Below are positions 46,078 through 57,497 of a stretch of 64,000 nucleotides of DNA, in pieces. Under the pieces are notes generated by a model. It saw only the letters and a program-made list of their open reading frames with translations, ran no database searches and had not been told where the DNA came from. This stretch comes from Erythrobasidium yunnanense (taxonomy: Eukaryota; Basidiomycota; Cystobasidiomycetes; Erythrobasidiales; Erythrobasidiaceae): positions 372,001 through 436,000 of the forward strand of contig BCJC01000001.1 of assembly GCA_001600175.1 (NCBI GenBank), written 5' to 3'. Position numbers and translations under genes: made by a program. The stretch's first letter is position 1. Every line of letters begins with the position of its first letter.

Positions 46078-46997
46078 ATGGAACATGCTGGCGAAGGACA
46101 CTACAAAGTCTACCTTGACCAAGAACACACCGACATTGCTCAGCTCGGGGAGACGAGACCTTCAAAGATTGGCAAGGGAACAGACAGAAACTGCGACCGT
46201 ATAGCCAATTGCTTTAGGCGATTCGAAGCCAGCACATCTTCTCCTTCGGAGATGACGAGTCTAGTCTTTGGGTCTACCACTCGCCCATCTCTGGGGATCA
46301 TGTTACATCCTGGATCCGCAGGAACGGATTAGAGGGTTTTCATCTCAAACTTACGCAAAACCACGAATGGACTCTTCAGGGAGTCGCCGAGAGGAACAGA
46401 ACAAAGCTAGACCCTCGTCAAAGCCCAATGGCTCTGCAGTCAGCCGTCTTCGGCGAACTCGTCGGGGCTATTTCCGACTTACGTGAATCTGCCGAACCTG
46501 CGAGCAGCGACCCTCTGTCCATCCATTTGGAAGTGGATCTATTCACCTATCGCGCACTCATCATGTTGGCCGAGGTCTACGGACTTTGTTTTCGCTTCTT
46601 TCCAATCCCAGTGCATCACCAATTTGATGAGTACAGAGGCTTGTACGAGCAAACGCTTGAAAATCAGGACACGCTCAAGCTTGGATCTCGCATAGAGGGT
46701 GCTTTAGAGGATTTGCTGGTTCAAAAGCCCCCTCGCAAAATGCGCTATCCCGTAATCGCGCATTGTCCGGCTTGCGCCAAGCTTCTTCATACCGAGGACA
46801 AGCTCCAGTGCAAGCAATGCAAGATTGCGTTCTACTGCAACATAGAATGTCAAAGGAAGGACTGGGACAATCTGCATAGACAGGAGTGTGAGAAATTCAG
46901 TAAGCTGGCAGCAGAATTGGAGTGCGATTATTGCACAAAGGGATGTAGGCAGTACAACGCAGGAGAAGGAAGCCTGTGTCAGCAGGACGTCGCATAG
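46078..46997 (+). pseudogene. MYND-finger family protein 3, single frameshift
   Basis: Starts MEHAGEGHYKVYLDQEHTD and runs to SSPSEMTSLVFG. Around 46270-46274 one base appears missing in a G run, because the next segment (YHSPISGDHVTSWIRR) is in another frame; the first frame stops at 46332. The second frame carries HLEVDLFTYRALIMLAEVYG, RFFPIPVHHQFD and a whole MYND finger (CPACAKLLHTEDKLQC, CKIAFYCNIEC, DNLHRQECEKF) with an extended tail ending LCQQDVA. The G run makes a base-call error possible. If real, only about 85 residues would be made from this start. Confidence 0.75.
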
Positions 46998-47574
46998 CCA
47001 TCAATCTTCAGCTTGCGATTCAGTCTTCACTTTTCAACAGCAGGAAGGGCATGATATTCTGCATTCAGTCCACACGCTTCTTTTCGCTGACTTTGTTGTT
47101 GGTTTGCTATAAGCTTCTGGTCTGATGGTCAGGTGTCAAAGTTGCGATGTCTCTTGACTTCGCCATCATCAACGGTAAACGTCTTGTCATGCCCGCTCTG
47201 ATACGATCAACTTTCATGCACGAAGGATCAGCTTGCAACTGCCTCGTCGATTGCGCCTCGTTCAAAGCTAGAAGAAGCCAGCTCGGACTCAAGCCATGAC
47301 TGCCAGCTAGACCGTCATACGCCGCGTCAATCGACAGGAAGATGCAAGAAGATACGCTGACGATTTACATGCAAAGCTGGACGCCTCAAAACACTCCTGG
47401 CTCACTGCCACAGTCCTGCCTTGCTTCTCAACCGAGCCGCGAAGTCCTCTTGGCACCTCTCCTTCCTGTCTTCGCTATCAACGAGATAGCTTGAGTATTC
47501 AGTAAGTAGTCCTTGCTTTTGTCAGCTGCGTTGAACCGTGCTGAAAGGTGCTCTTTGTACTCGGCAGCGTCACC
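46998..47574. other. Spacer between MYND3 and MYND4
   Basis: About 580 bp without supported gene; holds the weak match to the conserved MYND upstream block. Confidence 0.45.
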
Positions 47575-48444
47575 ATGGAGCACGCCGGCGAAGGCAACTT
47601 CAGCATGTACTTCGAGCAAGACCAGACTGGAATTGGCTCCCTCATCAGTCAAATAGCGGGAGGGCAAGGCCAGGCTCTGGCAGCCGTCTGTCCCCGCATT
47701 TCAGATGCCTTTCGGCCTTACGAGAAGAACACATCTTCTCCCTCCGATCCGCCTAGCGTCGTTCTTGGTATCTTTCACTCGCCCATATCGGGTGGCTACG
47801 TCAGCTCTACCATCCGTAGGACTTCAGCGGATGGCTTCAGCTTGAAAATGATCGGAACGGACGAATGGGACATGTAGACTACTGTAATACAAAGAGCGAC
47901 GGATCCCAAGAATCCCATGGTATTCCAGATGGCGATCTTCATGGAGGTCATCAGGATAACCTCAGAGTTGACGGAGCCTCCCCGCCTCGAACAGCTCGAA
48001 CCAATTGCGATTCACCTGGAAGTGGACCTCTTCACCTATCGCACCATGATCATGTTGGCCGAGAAGTCTAGACTGCGCTTTCGATTCTTCCCAACGCTCG
48101 TACACTGGAAGTTCGATGGACACAGAGCGCAATGCGAGCGAGCTGGACAAGAGATCGAAGAAGTCGATCCGAATGCGCCGGGACACACTATCGGCGGCAG
48201 CTTGAAGGATCTGCTCGTCGAGCGCGCGCCTGACAGTAAGCGCTATCACGTTATTGCGTACTGTGCTGCCTGCGGAGAAAAGCTTGCGCCGGAGAAGAGG
48301 CGACAGTGCAGTCAATGCCAGATAGCATTCTATTGCAATGCGGAATGTCAGAAGAAGGATTGGCAGAATCTCCACAAGAAGGAGTGTAAGAAGTTCAGCA
48401 AGCTTATTGCTGAGGCAGATTGCGACTACTGCAAGAAGGAATGA
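47575..48444 (+). pseudogene. MYND-finger family protein 4, in-frame stop
   Basis: The start is MEHAGEGNFSMYFEQDQTG, then SSPSDPPSVVLGIFHSPIS. After GTDEWDM a TAG at 47875-47877 interrupts the frame. The same frame continues with TTVIQRATDPKNPMVFQMA, HLEVDLFTYRTMIMLAEKSR and a complete MYND finger (CAACGEKLAPEKRRQC, CQIAFYCNAEC, QNLHKKECKKF), ending DCDYCKKE. The single stop is the only visible lesion. No good intron removes it. Translation from an internal Met (47917) would keep the MYND finger but lose the N-terminal signature. Confidence 0.8.
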
Positions 48445-49135
48445 GATGCAGACTGGGTTGCTTGGAGAGAATAGAGGAGAGCAATATCAGTGGATTGTAA
48501 GCTTCAACCTCCTGAATGCCTTCCAGTGTCCTTCGCTGACGATTTTATGGCATTCAGATGTTATCTTTATCGAGGCTTGGTTCGCTGACGTGTAGATCGT
48601 GAAGGATCGAATGGCTATAAAGGATATTCGTTATAGCGCTAACGGTCGTCCGTCCTTCCCTGGAACGGCTTTCATGAGAACCTTCCCTCGCTGCGCTCGC
48701 CGTTACACCAGCCCGAAGTCTCCAGGACATATATGACAAGCGAGGCTATGCGTCTTCGAAGGCACTCGTGCAGACATCCGAACATGCGGATCTGCCGGTG
48801 CTGTTGCCCACAGCCGTTTCAACGATAAGAATTCAACGAAGACTGACCAGGTGCCGTTCCGTGATTTGAGACGCTGTAAGATGTCGATCTCGCAGGGAAG
48901 ACTGTGTGTCTCGCCTCCTCCAACGTTATGTGCGGAAGGAAGGAAGGAGTCAATTATATTTCGCTCATTTACTTTTTCGCTCTTTGCTTCTGCTCCATCA
49001 TCCAGCCCTCTAAGCGGTTTTCCAGCTTCTCACGCTTCTCAGTACCTCAATCGGGATATCTCTGTGCTAGTGAGTCTGGGTTAGTATAATGTGGACAAAA
49101 TGGACATCTGATCTGTAGTCTCTGCAGCATACAAT
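48445..49135. other. Spacer between MYND4 and MYND5
   Basis: About 690 bp without supported gene. Nothing recognised. Confidence 0.45.
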
Positions 49136-50019
49136 ATGGAGCACACCGGAGAAGGCCACTTCGAAGAGTACCTGAATGCAGAGCATACTGGATATGGCGC
49201 TTTTCCGAGGCGATTCAAGGAAAACGAAGCTACGAGAATGAAGCTCGCTACTTCGTTGACAAATTATTTTCGACGTCATGATGATAGCACTTTCTCGCCG
49301 TCCCACACAACCAGTCTTATCTTCGGGATTTACCACCCGCACGCTTCAAAGGACCTCATGATGTCCCAGATTCGTCGACGCGCATCGAGCAAGTTCCGCC
49401 TGACGGCGTCTTACTCTTCTCACTGGAAACTGCCGCTGCCTCCATTCATGCTCAAGGTTCCGTTACTACCCATAACCTTACAGTGGGCCATCTTTGGCGA
49501 GCTTTACAGAGAGATAGAGTCGTGTGTAGATCCTGCAGCCTCGGGACAATCTGACCCCATAGCTATCCATCTCGAGGTGGACATCTTCACCTATCGTCAA
49601 TCATAATGTTTGCAGAGAAGTATGGGTTTCGCTTCCGTTTCTACCCTATCCCGGCGCACTCTCAATTCGATTTCTTCCGCAATGAATGTGAGCAGAACAA
49701 GCTGAAGGAAATGAAAAGACTCGAATGCATAGTCGAAGGCAGCGTGGACCTTCTGAGAAGGGGAAGTCAAACCTTAGGGACGCGATGTCATGTAGCCGCA
49801 TGGTGTCCATCGTGCGCGAAGCAGCTCCTGCCAGACAAAAGACTACAGTGCAGCCAATGCAAGATTGCATTCTACTGCAACAAAGAACGTCAGAAGAAGG
49901 ATTGGCAGAACCTGCACAAGAAGGAATGCAAGAAGTTCAGAAAGCTAGTAGTGGAGGCAGGTTGTGAATACTGCGAGAAGACTGGGAGGAGGAGCGTGAG
50001 CTTTAAAAACCTGCGATAG
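49136..50019 (+). pseudogene. MYND-finger family protein 5, frameshift and lost zinc ligand
   Basis: Starts MEHTGEGHFEEYLNAEHTG. The middle is diverged (FSPSHTTSLIFGIYHPHAS). In HLEVDIFTYR a base is missing near 49596, and the first frame stops at 49606. The other frame continues MFAEKYGFRFRFYPIP and the MYND finger (CPSCAKQLLPDKRLQC, CKIAFYC). The usual NAEC is NKER: the codon at 49888 is CGT where the others have TGC or TGT, so a zinc ligand is lost. The C-terminus is extended (KTGRRSVSFKNLR). Two independent faults make this the most decayed member. Confidence 0.8.
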
Positions 50020-50569
50020 TAAACCAAAAGCCGACAGACGTGATCGAAAGTACGGGTGTACAGAGGGAAGATGGCTAAGGAAATAGATAAGTGTGAAGTG
50101 ATAATCACCTGTAATTCGAGCGATAGACCGCAATAGATGCACCCAATAGATCGTGTTCAGGGAGAGATGCCGATGTCCGGGAAAATGGCTTTAGGCTAGA
50201 TCAGATTGCATTCAATGCAATAGAAGACAGGTTATGACAGCATGCAAGGGCTATCAGACATACTCGGCCAGCTTCTAGTGACGGGAGACGCATGCTTGGC
50301 AGGTCGAACGGATGTGACGCATGCGCTTGACGATGTGACTGCACCGGCTGTTCAGTCCGGATCTTGCGTATTAGCTAACGTGTACGGGCCGTACGGACAT
50401 CGTGCTATTTGAAGCGAAAGAAACGCTTCTCTGCTTTGCTCCAACGACAGCCATCCTTTCGCTGTTGGAGATTGAGTACAGCTTTGCATCTGACCCAAAC
50501 CTGCATCGCTCGTAGGGTCAGTCAGGGCAGTCTTAGTTGTCAGATTATCTGACGGATTCTTCGGACAGC
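50020..50569. other. Spacer between MYND5 and MYND6
   Basis: About 550 bp without supported gene. Confidence 0.45.
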
Positions 50570-51418
50570 ATGGACCACGCTGGAGAAGGGCACTTCATTG
50601 GCTATACTCTGGAGGAGCATACAGGGTTTGCTGCTCTCGGAAGCCTTCTGACGGCCGAATTCACCGAACCCACCAAGATCTGCAGTCTCCTGAACAATGC
50701 TTTCCTTCGCGCAAATAAGGAAAAGTCAGCACCCTCCGATATGACCAGCCTTGTCTTTGGTGTATATCATTCACCTGTCACCAAATCAATCATCTCCTCT
50801 TCGGTGCACCGAGATGACGAGGACAACCTCCATCTGGGAGCTAGACCGAAGGAGGAATGGGAAATGCCATCAAATCTGGCGTACCCAATGGTGTTTCAAG
50901 TGGCAGTTTTCTTTGAATTGACCAGGACACTGTGCAGCTTGCTCGGCCTCGACTGGACCTTGACGTCTACAAAGGGGCCACATGTTCCTGTAGACGTCCA
51001 TCTCGAGGTTGATCTCTTCATGTATCGTGCGATCATAACCTTCGCGGAAGTCTGGAAGCTTCGCTTTCGATTCTTCCCCTCTCCCGTTCATGAGCTATTG
51101 AGCACATATCGAGCCGATCTCGAAAAGAAGAAGGTAGAGAAACAGGTGGCAGGATCCAGCTTGGAGGCTGGAGCGAAGTACGAAGTCAAGCGATCAGTCA
51201 CAGGCATACAGTATCCTGTAGTGGCATTCTGTCCGGCATGCGCCAAGCATCTCCCAGCAGAGAAGAGATCGCTGTGCAAGGGCTGCAGGATAGCCTACTA
51301 CTGCGATGCAGAATGTCAGAAGAAAGACTGGCACAAACTGCACAAGGACGAATGTAAGAAGTTCAAGAAAATTGTGGCAGAAGCCGACTGCAATTACTGC
51401 AAAGAAGGGAAGGGGTAA
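50570..51418 (+). CDS. MYND-finger family protein 6, intact
   Basis: Intronless, 282 residues from the family start MDHAGEGHFIGYTLEEHTG; an in-frame Met at 50537 would add 11. SAPSDMTSLVFGVYHSPVT follows, then HLEVDLFMYRAIITFAEVWK and RFFPSPVHELLS. The MYND finger is CPACAKHLPAEKRSLC, CRIAYYCDAEC, HKLHKDECKKF, ending CNYCKEGKG, with all ligands present. It is the most diverged of the set in sequence but whole, which suggests it is kept by selection. Converges with TMA22; about 85 bp separate the stops. Confidence 0.87.
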   Translation: MDHAGEGHFIGYTLEEHTGFAALGSLLTAEFTEPTKICSLLNNAFLRANKEKSAPSDMTSLVFGVYHSPVTKSIISSSVHRDDEDNLHLGARPKEEWEMPSNLAYPMVFQVAVFFELTRTLCSLLGLDWTLTSTKGPHVPVDVHLEVDLFMYRAIITFAEVWKLRFRFFPSPVHELLSTYRADLEKKKVEKQVAGSSLEAGAKYEVKRSVTGIQYPVVAFCPACAKHLPAEKRSLCKGCRIAYYCDAECQKKDWHKLHKDECKKFKKIVAEADCNYCKEGKG

Positions 51419-51502
51419 TAGAGCTGAGAAGACAGCAAGATGGGCTGGTCGAGATCATCATCAGGCCTTCTCACCATACACTTGTCGGGCCTACTCACCT
51501 CT

Positions 51503-52225
51503 CTATTCCTCAGCGGACTTCTTCTTCTTCACATCGACGATATCGATGTTATCTTCCGGCACTCTCCCACCAAACAGCTCTCCCTCCTTCCCTGTCTTCT
51601 TGAGCAGCATCTCCTCCACCTCGTACGCTACATCTCCTTGAATCACAATCTCATCCTCTCCCGCTGCGTTCTTGCTCACGCTGGCACCTGTCGCAAACTT
51701 GTTCGCAAAGAGTTTACTCGCCTTCTTGAGATCTATACTGAATGTCTCTAGGCCATGTACGGACGTAGTCATTTTCCGCTTTGTACGCTCAATCCGCTTG
51801 ACTGTCACTTTGGATTGCGAGATCTTCTCTGCTTCTTTCGCTGCTTTGCGCTCGGCTTTCGCTTCTTTCTTCGCTGCGTCTTTCTGCTCGTCCAGAGTCA
51901 GGCCATCAAGCTTATCCGCTGCTGCTGATGTCGCGGCATCGTCTTTGCTGCCTTTCTTATCTGACGGCTCGTCGGAAACGCCCTTGTCGCCATACAGCTT
52001 GCTATACAGATCTGGATGTGCGCCGTTCAACCACTTCTGGCACTTGGACAGCTTGGAGCCATACTGGCAGTATTCAGGCGGGAAAGAGCAGACTGCAACA
52101 GAAATGACGCCCAAGCTCGTGAGCCTGAATTCAAGGCTTCGCAGCGCGGTTTATAGAGCACCTTCGCAGTAGATGACCTTGACAGGCTTGATGAACGTCT
52201 GCGACGAAGGACCAGCTTCTGCCAT
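51503..52225 (-). CDS. TMA22: Translation machinery-associated protein 22 (DENR homologue)
   Basis: Ribosome-associated factor that, with its partner Tma20/MCT-1, helps recycle 40S subunits and re-initiate. The first exon gives MAEAGPSSQTFIKPVKVIYCE; after one intron come VCSFPPEYCQYGSKLSKCQKW (the N-terminal cysteine zinc site) and an Ala/Lys-rich helix. The SUI1-like domain has VTVKRIERTKRKMTTSVHGL, KKASKLFANKFATGASV and IVIQGDVAYEVEEMLL, and the end is DIVDVKKKKSAEE. About 210 residues, as expected for the family. Confidence 0.93.
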
Positions 52226-52357
52226 GATGTAAGTAGGTTGTGGGAATGAAGCAAGCAACCATACAAGCAAAGAAACGAGACTGCGGTTCATTCAAGACAT
52301 AGTCAGAGTAGCTCTTGCGCTCACAGGACAGACTTCAGAGCTAAGACACTACAAGCA

Positions 52358-53488
52358 TCACTTCGAATTGCCTGATTCTGGGACCGGTCGCGTAGGCTTA
52401 GGAGATCGTATATGTGGATTACCTTGATACGCTTTTCTGCTCTTATCGATACGAACCAACTCCTCCACACTCTTCTTTTGACGCCGCGCGTTCTTCTTCA
52501 GGTTCTCAGCAGACTCGCGCTGCAATCTTTGCGTATGCTTGTATGCTTCAGCGTCCTTGTCCAGCACAGGTGGATCCGACTGAAAGTGCTTGACGAATGA
52601 TGACCACAGGTGCTTGTGATCGTTGAGCTCAGGTATAAGGCCCAGCAATATCTGTTCCTCCCACTTTTTAAATATTTCTTGTAGACGGATGTAGTCCAGC
52701 GTGTCTGACTCGTTGTACCGCCTATAAGTCGCTAATTCACCTTCGTCGGGCATGTAGTTGAAGAAAGGCTGAGGCACGGCGGCAGGGGGATGAAGTGGAT
52801 AAGGAGTCGGCCCATACGACCGAGGAATGGCAGGCCGTGGGGGAATATAGGAATTTGCGCTAGAATGGACATTGCGATTCCTGATCCGAGCGTCGTTCGT
52901 CGTGCTCCTCTGCAAGCCGGGCCCTTTACCGCCATGAAAGGTATCGGCAGCAGCAGTGTTGTACCTCATTCTGTCTTCATGCACGTTCTGAGTATTCTGC
53001 TGTGGCGGATAAGCCTGAGCATACGATACTGAGCGCGGAACGAGACCAGACGGGTCAGGGAGCTGCCAGGCGAAAGCGTTCTGCTGGCCCTGACGCGGCC
53101 CCTTCTGCCCGGCGGACTGAGACACTAGAACGTGAGCGTCTGGATCAGAAGATGCTCCAGTGCTGACTGAGCTGGGACTAGAGCTGCTGTTATACGCCAT
53201 GGCACGCACTTTTGCCTTTCTGGCATTGCTAGGTCGTGGATGAGCCATGTTGGAACTCACTATGAGCGGACCGTCATTGCTCGATACTGAAGTCGATGAT
53301 GAAGAAGTGCTTCCAGATGAAGGGTAGTCGCCAGCATTTCGGCAGTCCGAGCAGCGGCTCTTCGGAGTGTAAGGCATGTCTGAGAGGTCGCTGAGCTGGA
53401 TCACGGAAGGGGATTTATGGGACGTGAGGGCAGTTGGACCTTCAAGACGGTTGTGTAGCTTTGCTAACCCGCTTGCTTCTGCTGTCAA
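52358..53488 (-). CDS. Hypothetical low-complexity protein, 376 residues
   Basis: Single open frame, not recognised. The first 250 residues are disordered and rich in Ser, Pro, Gln and Asn, with CSDCRNAGDYPSSG (a CxxC pair) near residue 46. The C-terminal third looks folded: YRRYNESDTLDYIRLQEIFK, KWEEQILLGLIPELNDHKH, then LWSSFVKHFQSDPP and a charged helix (RESAENLKKNARRQKKSV). No signal peptide or membrane segment. It may be a regulatory protein; no domain can be named. Divergent from CDC16. Confidence 0.65.
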   Translation of the reverse strand: MTAEASGLAKLHNRLEGPTALTSHKSPSVIQLSDLSDMPYTPKSRCSDCRNAGDYPSSGSTSSSSTSVSSNDGPLIVSSNMAHPRPSNARKAKVRAMAYNSSSSPSSVSTGASSDPDAHVLVSQSAGQKGPRQGQQNAFAWQLPDPSGLVPRSVSYAQAYPPQQNTQNVHEDRMRYNTAAADTFHGGKGPGLQRSTTNDARIRNRNVHSSANSYIPPRPAIPRSYGPTPYPLHPPAAVPQPFFNYMPDEGELATYRRYNESDTLDYIRLQEIFKKWEEQILLGLIPELNDHKHLWSSFVKHFQSDPPVLDKDAEAYKHTQRLQRESAENLKKNARRQKKSVEELVRIDKSRKAYQGNPHIRSPKPTRPVPESGNSK

Positions 53489-53902
53489 ATGAAGATTCGT
53501 TGCAAGCGCAGAGCAAGCAGCACCGCCATGAATATCGAAGTGGCAGCTGTGTTGAGGTGCGAACCATTAGACGAGATGGCAGATTCTTCGCGTAATGACC
53601 AGAGGCAGGCGGACGGGCAGGCTAATGCATGAAGTCTTGAGCAGCAGCGGAACTCAGCAGCCGAGGTCGCAGTAGGATGTTGGCATCGCTGCAGAGTCTT
53701 TCTTCAATGCTTCAATGTAAAGCATCAGTATAATGTCTATAAAACTCGAAATCCGAGGTTTCAGCTTTCATCAAATCGGTACAGACGAGAAAGCGCAAGG
53801 CTTACTTTCGCCATGATTTGTTGATATGGCTTCACAGCCAGTAAATGTGAGATTAAAGATACTCCAAAGCTTCTACATCAAAGCTAAACCCTGCCTGCGA
53901 AA
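53489..53902. promoter_or_regulatory. Divergent spacer between unknown gene and CDC16
   Basis: About 410 bp between opposite-strand starts. No motif named. Confidence 0.35.
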
Positions 53903-56900
53903 ATGCAGCCTCTTCCACGGCGTACTGTCGCGCGTCGAGGTGTTGTTCCTGCGACATCCACGCCCGCTCATCCTCAAGTAGCAAGATTGAGTAACAATAT
54001 CAACGCAGGATCTGACACAGCAGTCGCCAACGGGAACGGCAGTTTCGGTTCACCTGGCATCAGCGACCATGGCCAGCGTTCTGGGTCTGGCTCGCCTGCA
54101 TTCAGCTTGCTGGATTTGGATCAGCATAACAACTCTTCATTGACGCTTTCACCGCGTCAAGCTCCGCGAAACTACCACAAAAGACACAGAGATAGGGTCG
54201 CATCTGGATCTCAGGCCAGGGAAAGAAGCTCGTTAGGCCTAGGCGACCTTTCTGGACTACCGCTATCTGGACTGGCTAGGAACAATGCTCAGAATCCTTC
54301 AAGAAGGATCGTCTCGACTCCTCTGCAGAACGGCGCGAATCACCACTCGCCAGCGCGCCAGAAGCATGATAATACAGCTTCGACGTCCGGGATACTCGGA
54401 GCCAACGGATCCATCATAGAACGTTCGTCCTCACCCTCTCTACATATAGGCGAAGACTCAGAAGCTACGGGTCTCACAATTGCAGGCGAAATCGATGCAG
54501 GCGAACTGTCGGATGCATCATCTACTTCCACGAGCGCTTCGTGGGCTCTGATAGACCGTATGCGAATATGGCGAAACGATGCTATGAATCAGCACCTCCA
54601 CAATACAGCCATCTTCTGGGGAAGCAAAGCATTTTCGCAAACGAGAGACCCAAGTGATGGGTTCTGGTTGGCTCAAGCATACTTTGCAGCGGGCATGTTC
54701 AGCCGCGCAGAGAAGGTGTTGACGGGATCTTGGGAGATTCGAAAAGCTCCTTCAAATGGAAGAGATGCGGAAGATGACGAGCAGGCTAGACGCAGGCGCG
54801 AAAAAGGCAAAGGCCGGCAGGACGATGCAGATGGCATGGCTGTGGATGAAGAGCGGAACGGCGAACTCAATAGCTCTTTGACCGAAAAGGACAGGCCTCG
54901 GAATCAGCATCCTCACCAAGTAACGTTCGCCGACTCGCAAACCTCTACAATCCAGCCTAGGCTAGACCAGATCAATAATACAGAACAGACCTCCGCGCCG
55001 CCGGAGACAGTCAGGTTGGCGGATGTAAGCGTTGCATGCAGGTATCTGGCTGCGCAAGCTATGGTGCGTCAGGAGAAATGGTCTGCAGCGATGGAGATGC
55101 TAGGTGAAATCAATCCATTCAAAGGTGGAAGAGGGAAGGGCAAAGCAGCAGGAGCTGCTAGCGGGAGTCGTGAGAGCGGAGATGGCGGTATTAAGGTAAG
55201 TGAGAAATCTCCTTTCGCCCAGGCTATCTGACTAAGTCCAGCTTTCACAATACAGTTCGAAGCATCTATGTGCCACTTGAGAGGCATGGTTCAGCTGCAC
55301 CTGAATGCAGCGGACCGAGCGAAAGAATGCTTCATGGAGGCATTGAGCATAGATGTGAAATGCTACGACAGCTTCGAAGCGCTAGTGAGCGGTAGTATGA
55401 TGGATGTGGAGGAAGGTAAGCTCTATACGATTCTCCTTCAAAACATGGGATACTTAGCTAACTGCTATTTGTCAAAAGAATGGAACTTCATCCAGGGACT
55501 TGCGTATAGGCAGCATACACCTGAGGATGCAGAGTTCATACGAATGATGTATACGATACGACTGAAGAAGGTGAGATCCCGAAAGTCTGATGTAACGAGC
55601 TAGACTGATTCCATAGCGCCGCTGCAGTACGCACATCGCGAAGAAATGGAACGATGTGGACAAGCTTTGACCAAAGAATACGGATTACTTGATGATCCGG
55701 ACGTTCTCTTTGGACTAGCCGACGAGCTGTACTCTGCAATGCGCTATGCAGATTGTTATGCCGTAACGTCCAAGTCCGCTACCTCCATCACCCTACTATA
55801 GACTATTACTGACGTTCACCTTCAGGATCTTACGCACGCACGACGCGCACGCAGCTACTCTCCCACTTCATCTAGCCTGCATGCAGCATCTCCCTCATCT
55901 ACGATCCAAGCTTTTCCTCCTCTCGCACGAGCTCGTAGATCGCGAGCCAGAAGCCGTAACCTCATGGTATGCCGTCGGTCTATGGTACTACAGCGGCAAG
56001 AGGTGGGAAGAAGCGCGCAGATATTTTGGGAAAGCTCTGCTTCTCGATAATAGATTCGGGCCGGCCTGGATTGCTTTTGCGCATTCTTTTGCGCTGGAAG
56101 GAGAACATGATCAGGCTATTACTGCGTATTCGACAGCACAGAGGCACTTCCAGGGGTGCGTCCAGTCATGAGCTGCATGGTATCTATTCTGACGCTCTCT
56201 GTTGCCAGGACGCACCTTCCTCTTATGTTCATAGGCATGCAATACCTCCTACTCTCCAACATCAAAGCTGCCGACGAGTATCTAGACGCAGCATGGACAA
56301 TGTGCCAAACGGATCCTCTCCTTCTGAATGAACGAGGCGTAGCTGCATACTACAACGAAAAATATGAAGACGCCGTCCGCCTACTCACCTCCGCACTGCA
56401 TCACGCAGAGTCGGTCCAAGCATCTCCTACAGCATGGGCTTCTACGCATCTCAATCTCGGACAAGCATATCGCAAGCTAGGGCGGTTTGAAGAGGCGGTT
56501 CAGAGCCTTAACAGGGCCCTTGAGCTCGATCCGCGCAATGCTCAGGTTTATGCGGCGTTAGGAACGAGTCTTATTTATATTGACAGAAAAGAGGATGCCA
56601 TACAAGCTTTCCATGAGGTGAGTATTGTCCATCTGTACCGACTCCAGCGCTGATTCCGGATATTCGGCTTCAGGCTCTGTCAATACAGCCGGGCGAGCCA
56701 ACTGCAACTTCTCTCCTCAAGATAGCCCTTCACGATGCCCTTCACGATCATCCGAAGTCCAGCGGAAGCATGAACTTTCCGCTTTTGTCTGATGTCTTGG
56801 CCGAAGACATGGATGCACGGGTCGCAGAAGATGAAAGGATGGCATTTGGTCGAGTGCTACCTAATGCAGTCGGCGAGGACCGCCCGAGCGCAATAAAGAG

Positions 56901-57183
56901 CGCCATGCCAGTTGATCCAAGACACACGAGAGGCTCAAGAGTGACGCGCTCTTCAAGAAGGAGACAGCAAGAGATGCATAACAACTCACTGCGTGATGCG
57001 CAGGATGAGTTCATACCGGATGTGACTGCTGCGACCGCAACGCCAATGGCTGCTACTGCTAGTCAAACTCGACTGTCCCTCTCTGGCTTTTACGACCAGG
57101 ATGGGCAGGAAGAGAATGAGAATGAAGATTCGACTGACAGTAATATTATAGAAGCGAGTCAGGAGAGCGATATGATAGATTAG
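53903..57183 (+). CDS. CDC16: Anaphase-promoting complex TPR subunit Cdc16/APC6
   Basis: Structural subunit of the APC/C ubiquitin ligase, built from tetratricopeptide repeats. A disordered 200-residue N-terminus precedes [20 protein letters not shown] and [34 protein letters not shown], then SFEALVSG and [10 protein letters not shown] follow. Later exons hold typical TPR units: [59 protein letters not shown] and [20 protein letters not shown]. About six introns, all with frame-keeping junctions; roughly 880 residues. The C-terminus is acidic and disordered. Shared-ancestry alternative Cdc27 is less likely given the SFEAL and WYAVG context. Confidence 0.9.
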
Positions 57184-57497
57184 CCTTATAGCTCGGACAC
57201 ATCAAAGCGTATCACAAGCTCAGGGACGTTTCCCGCGCGTTGATGTAGCTGTCCTTCCTTCTAAAGACTTCTGTCTATCGTTCTTTGCATCGATTGGGCT
57301 GTTGTACAATTACCAACTCCGCTTCTTGGCGTGCTGTCGAGTGCCTTGTACTCCTTCTCAGTGCCCACTTGCCAAAGAAACGACAAATAAGCTGCCATAG
57401 CCGTGTAAGCTTGACATATACAGGACATGCGGCAGAGGTGTAAGCATCTGACTTGAATTGTTAGCCTTGAATCGACCGCCCTTCAGCAAGCAGCAGT
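57184..57497. other. Spacer between CDC16 and SMI1
   Basis: About 310 bp; 3' end of CDC16 and the SMI1 promoter. Nothing else seen. Confidence 0.45.

Noticed and set aside
43038-50019. Programmed frameshifting or read-through in the MYND array
   Set aside because: The four breaks differ in type and place and share no slippery site or stem, so independent damage or errors are simpler.
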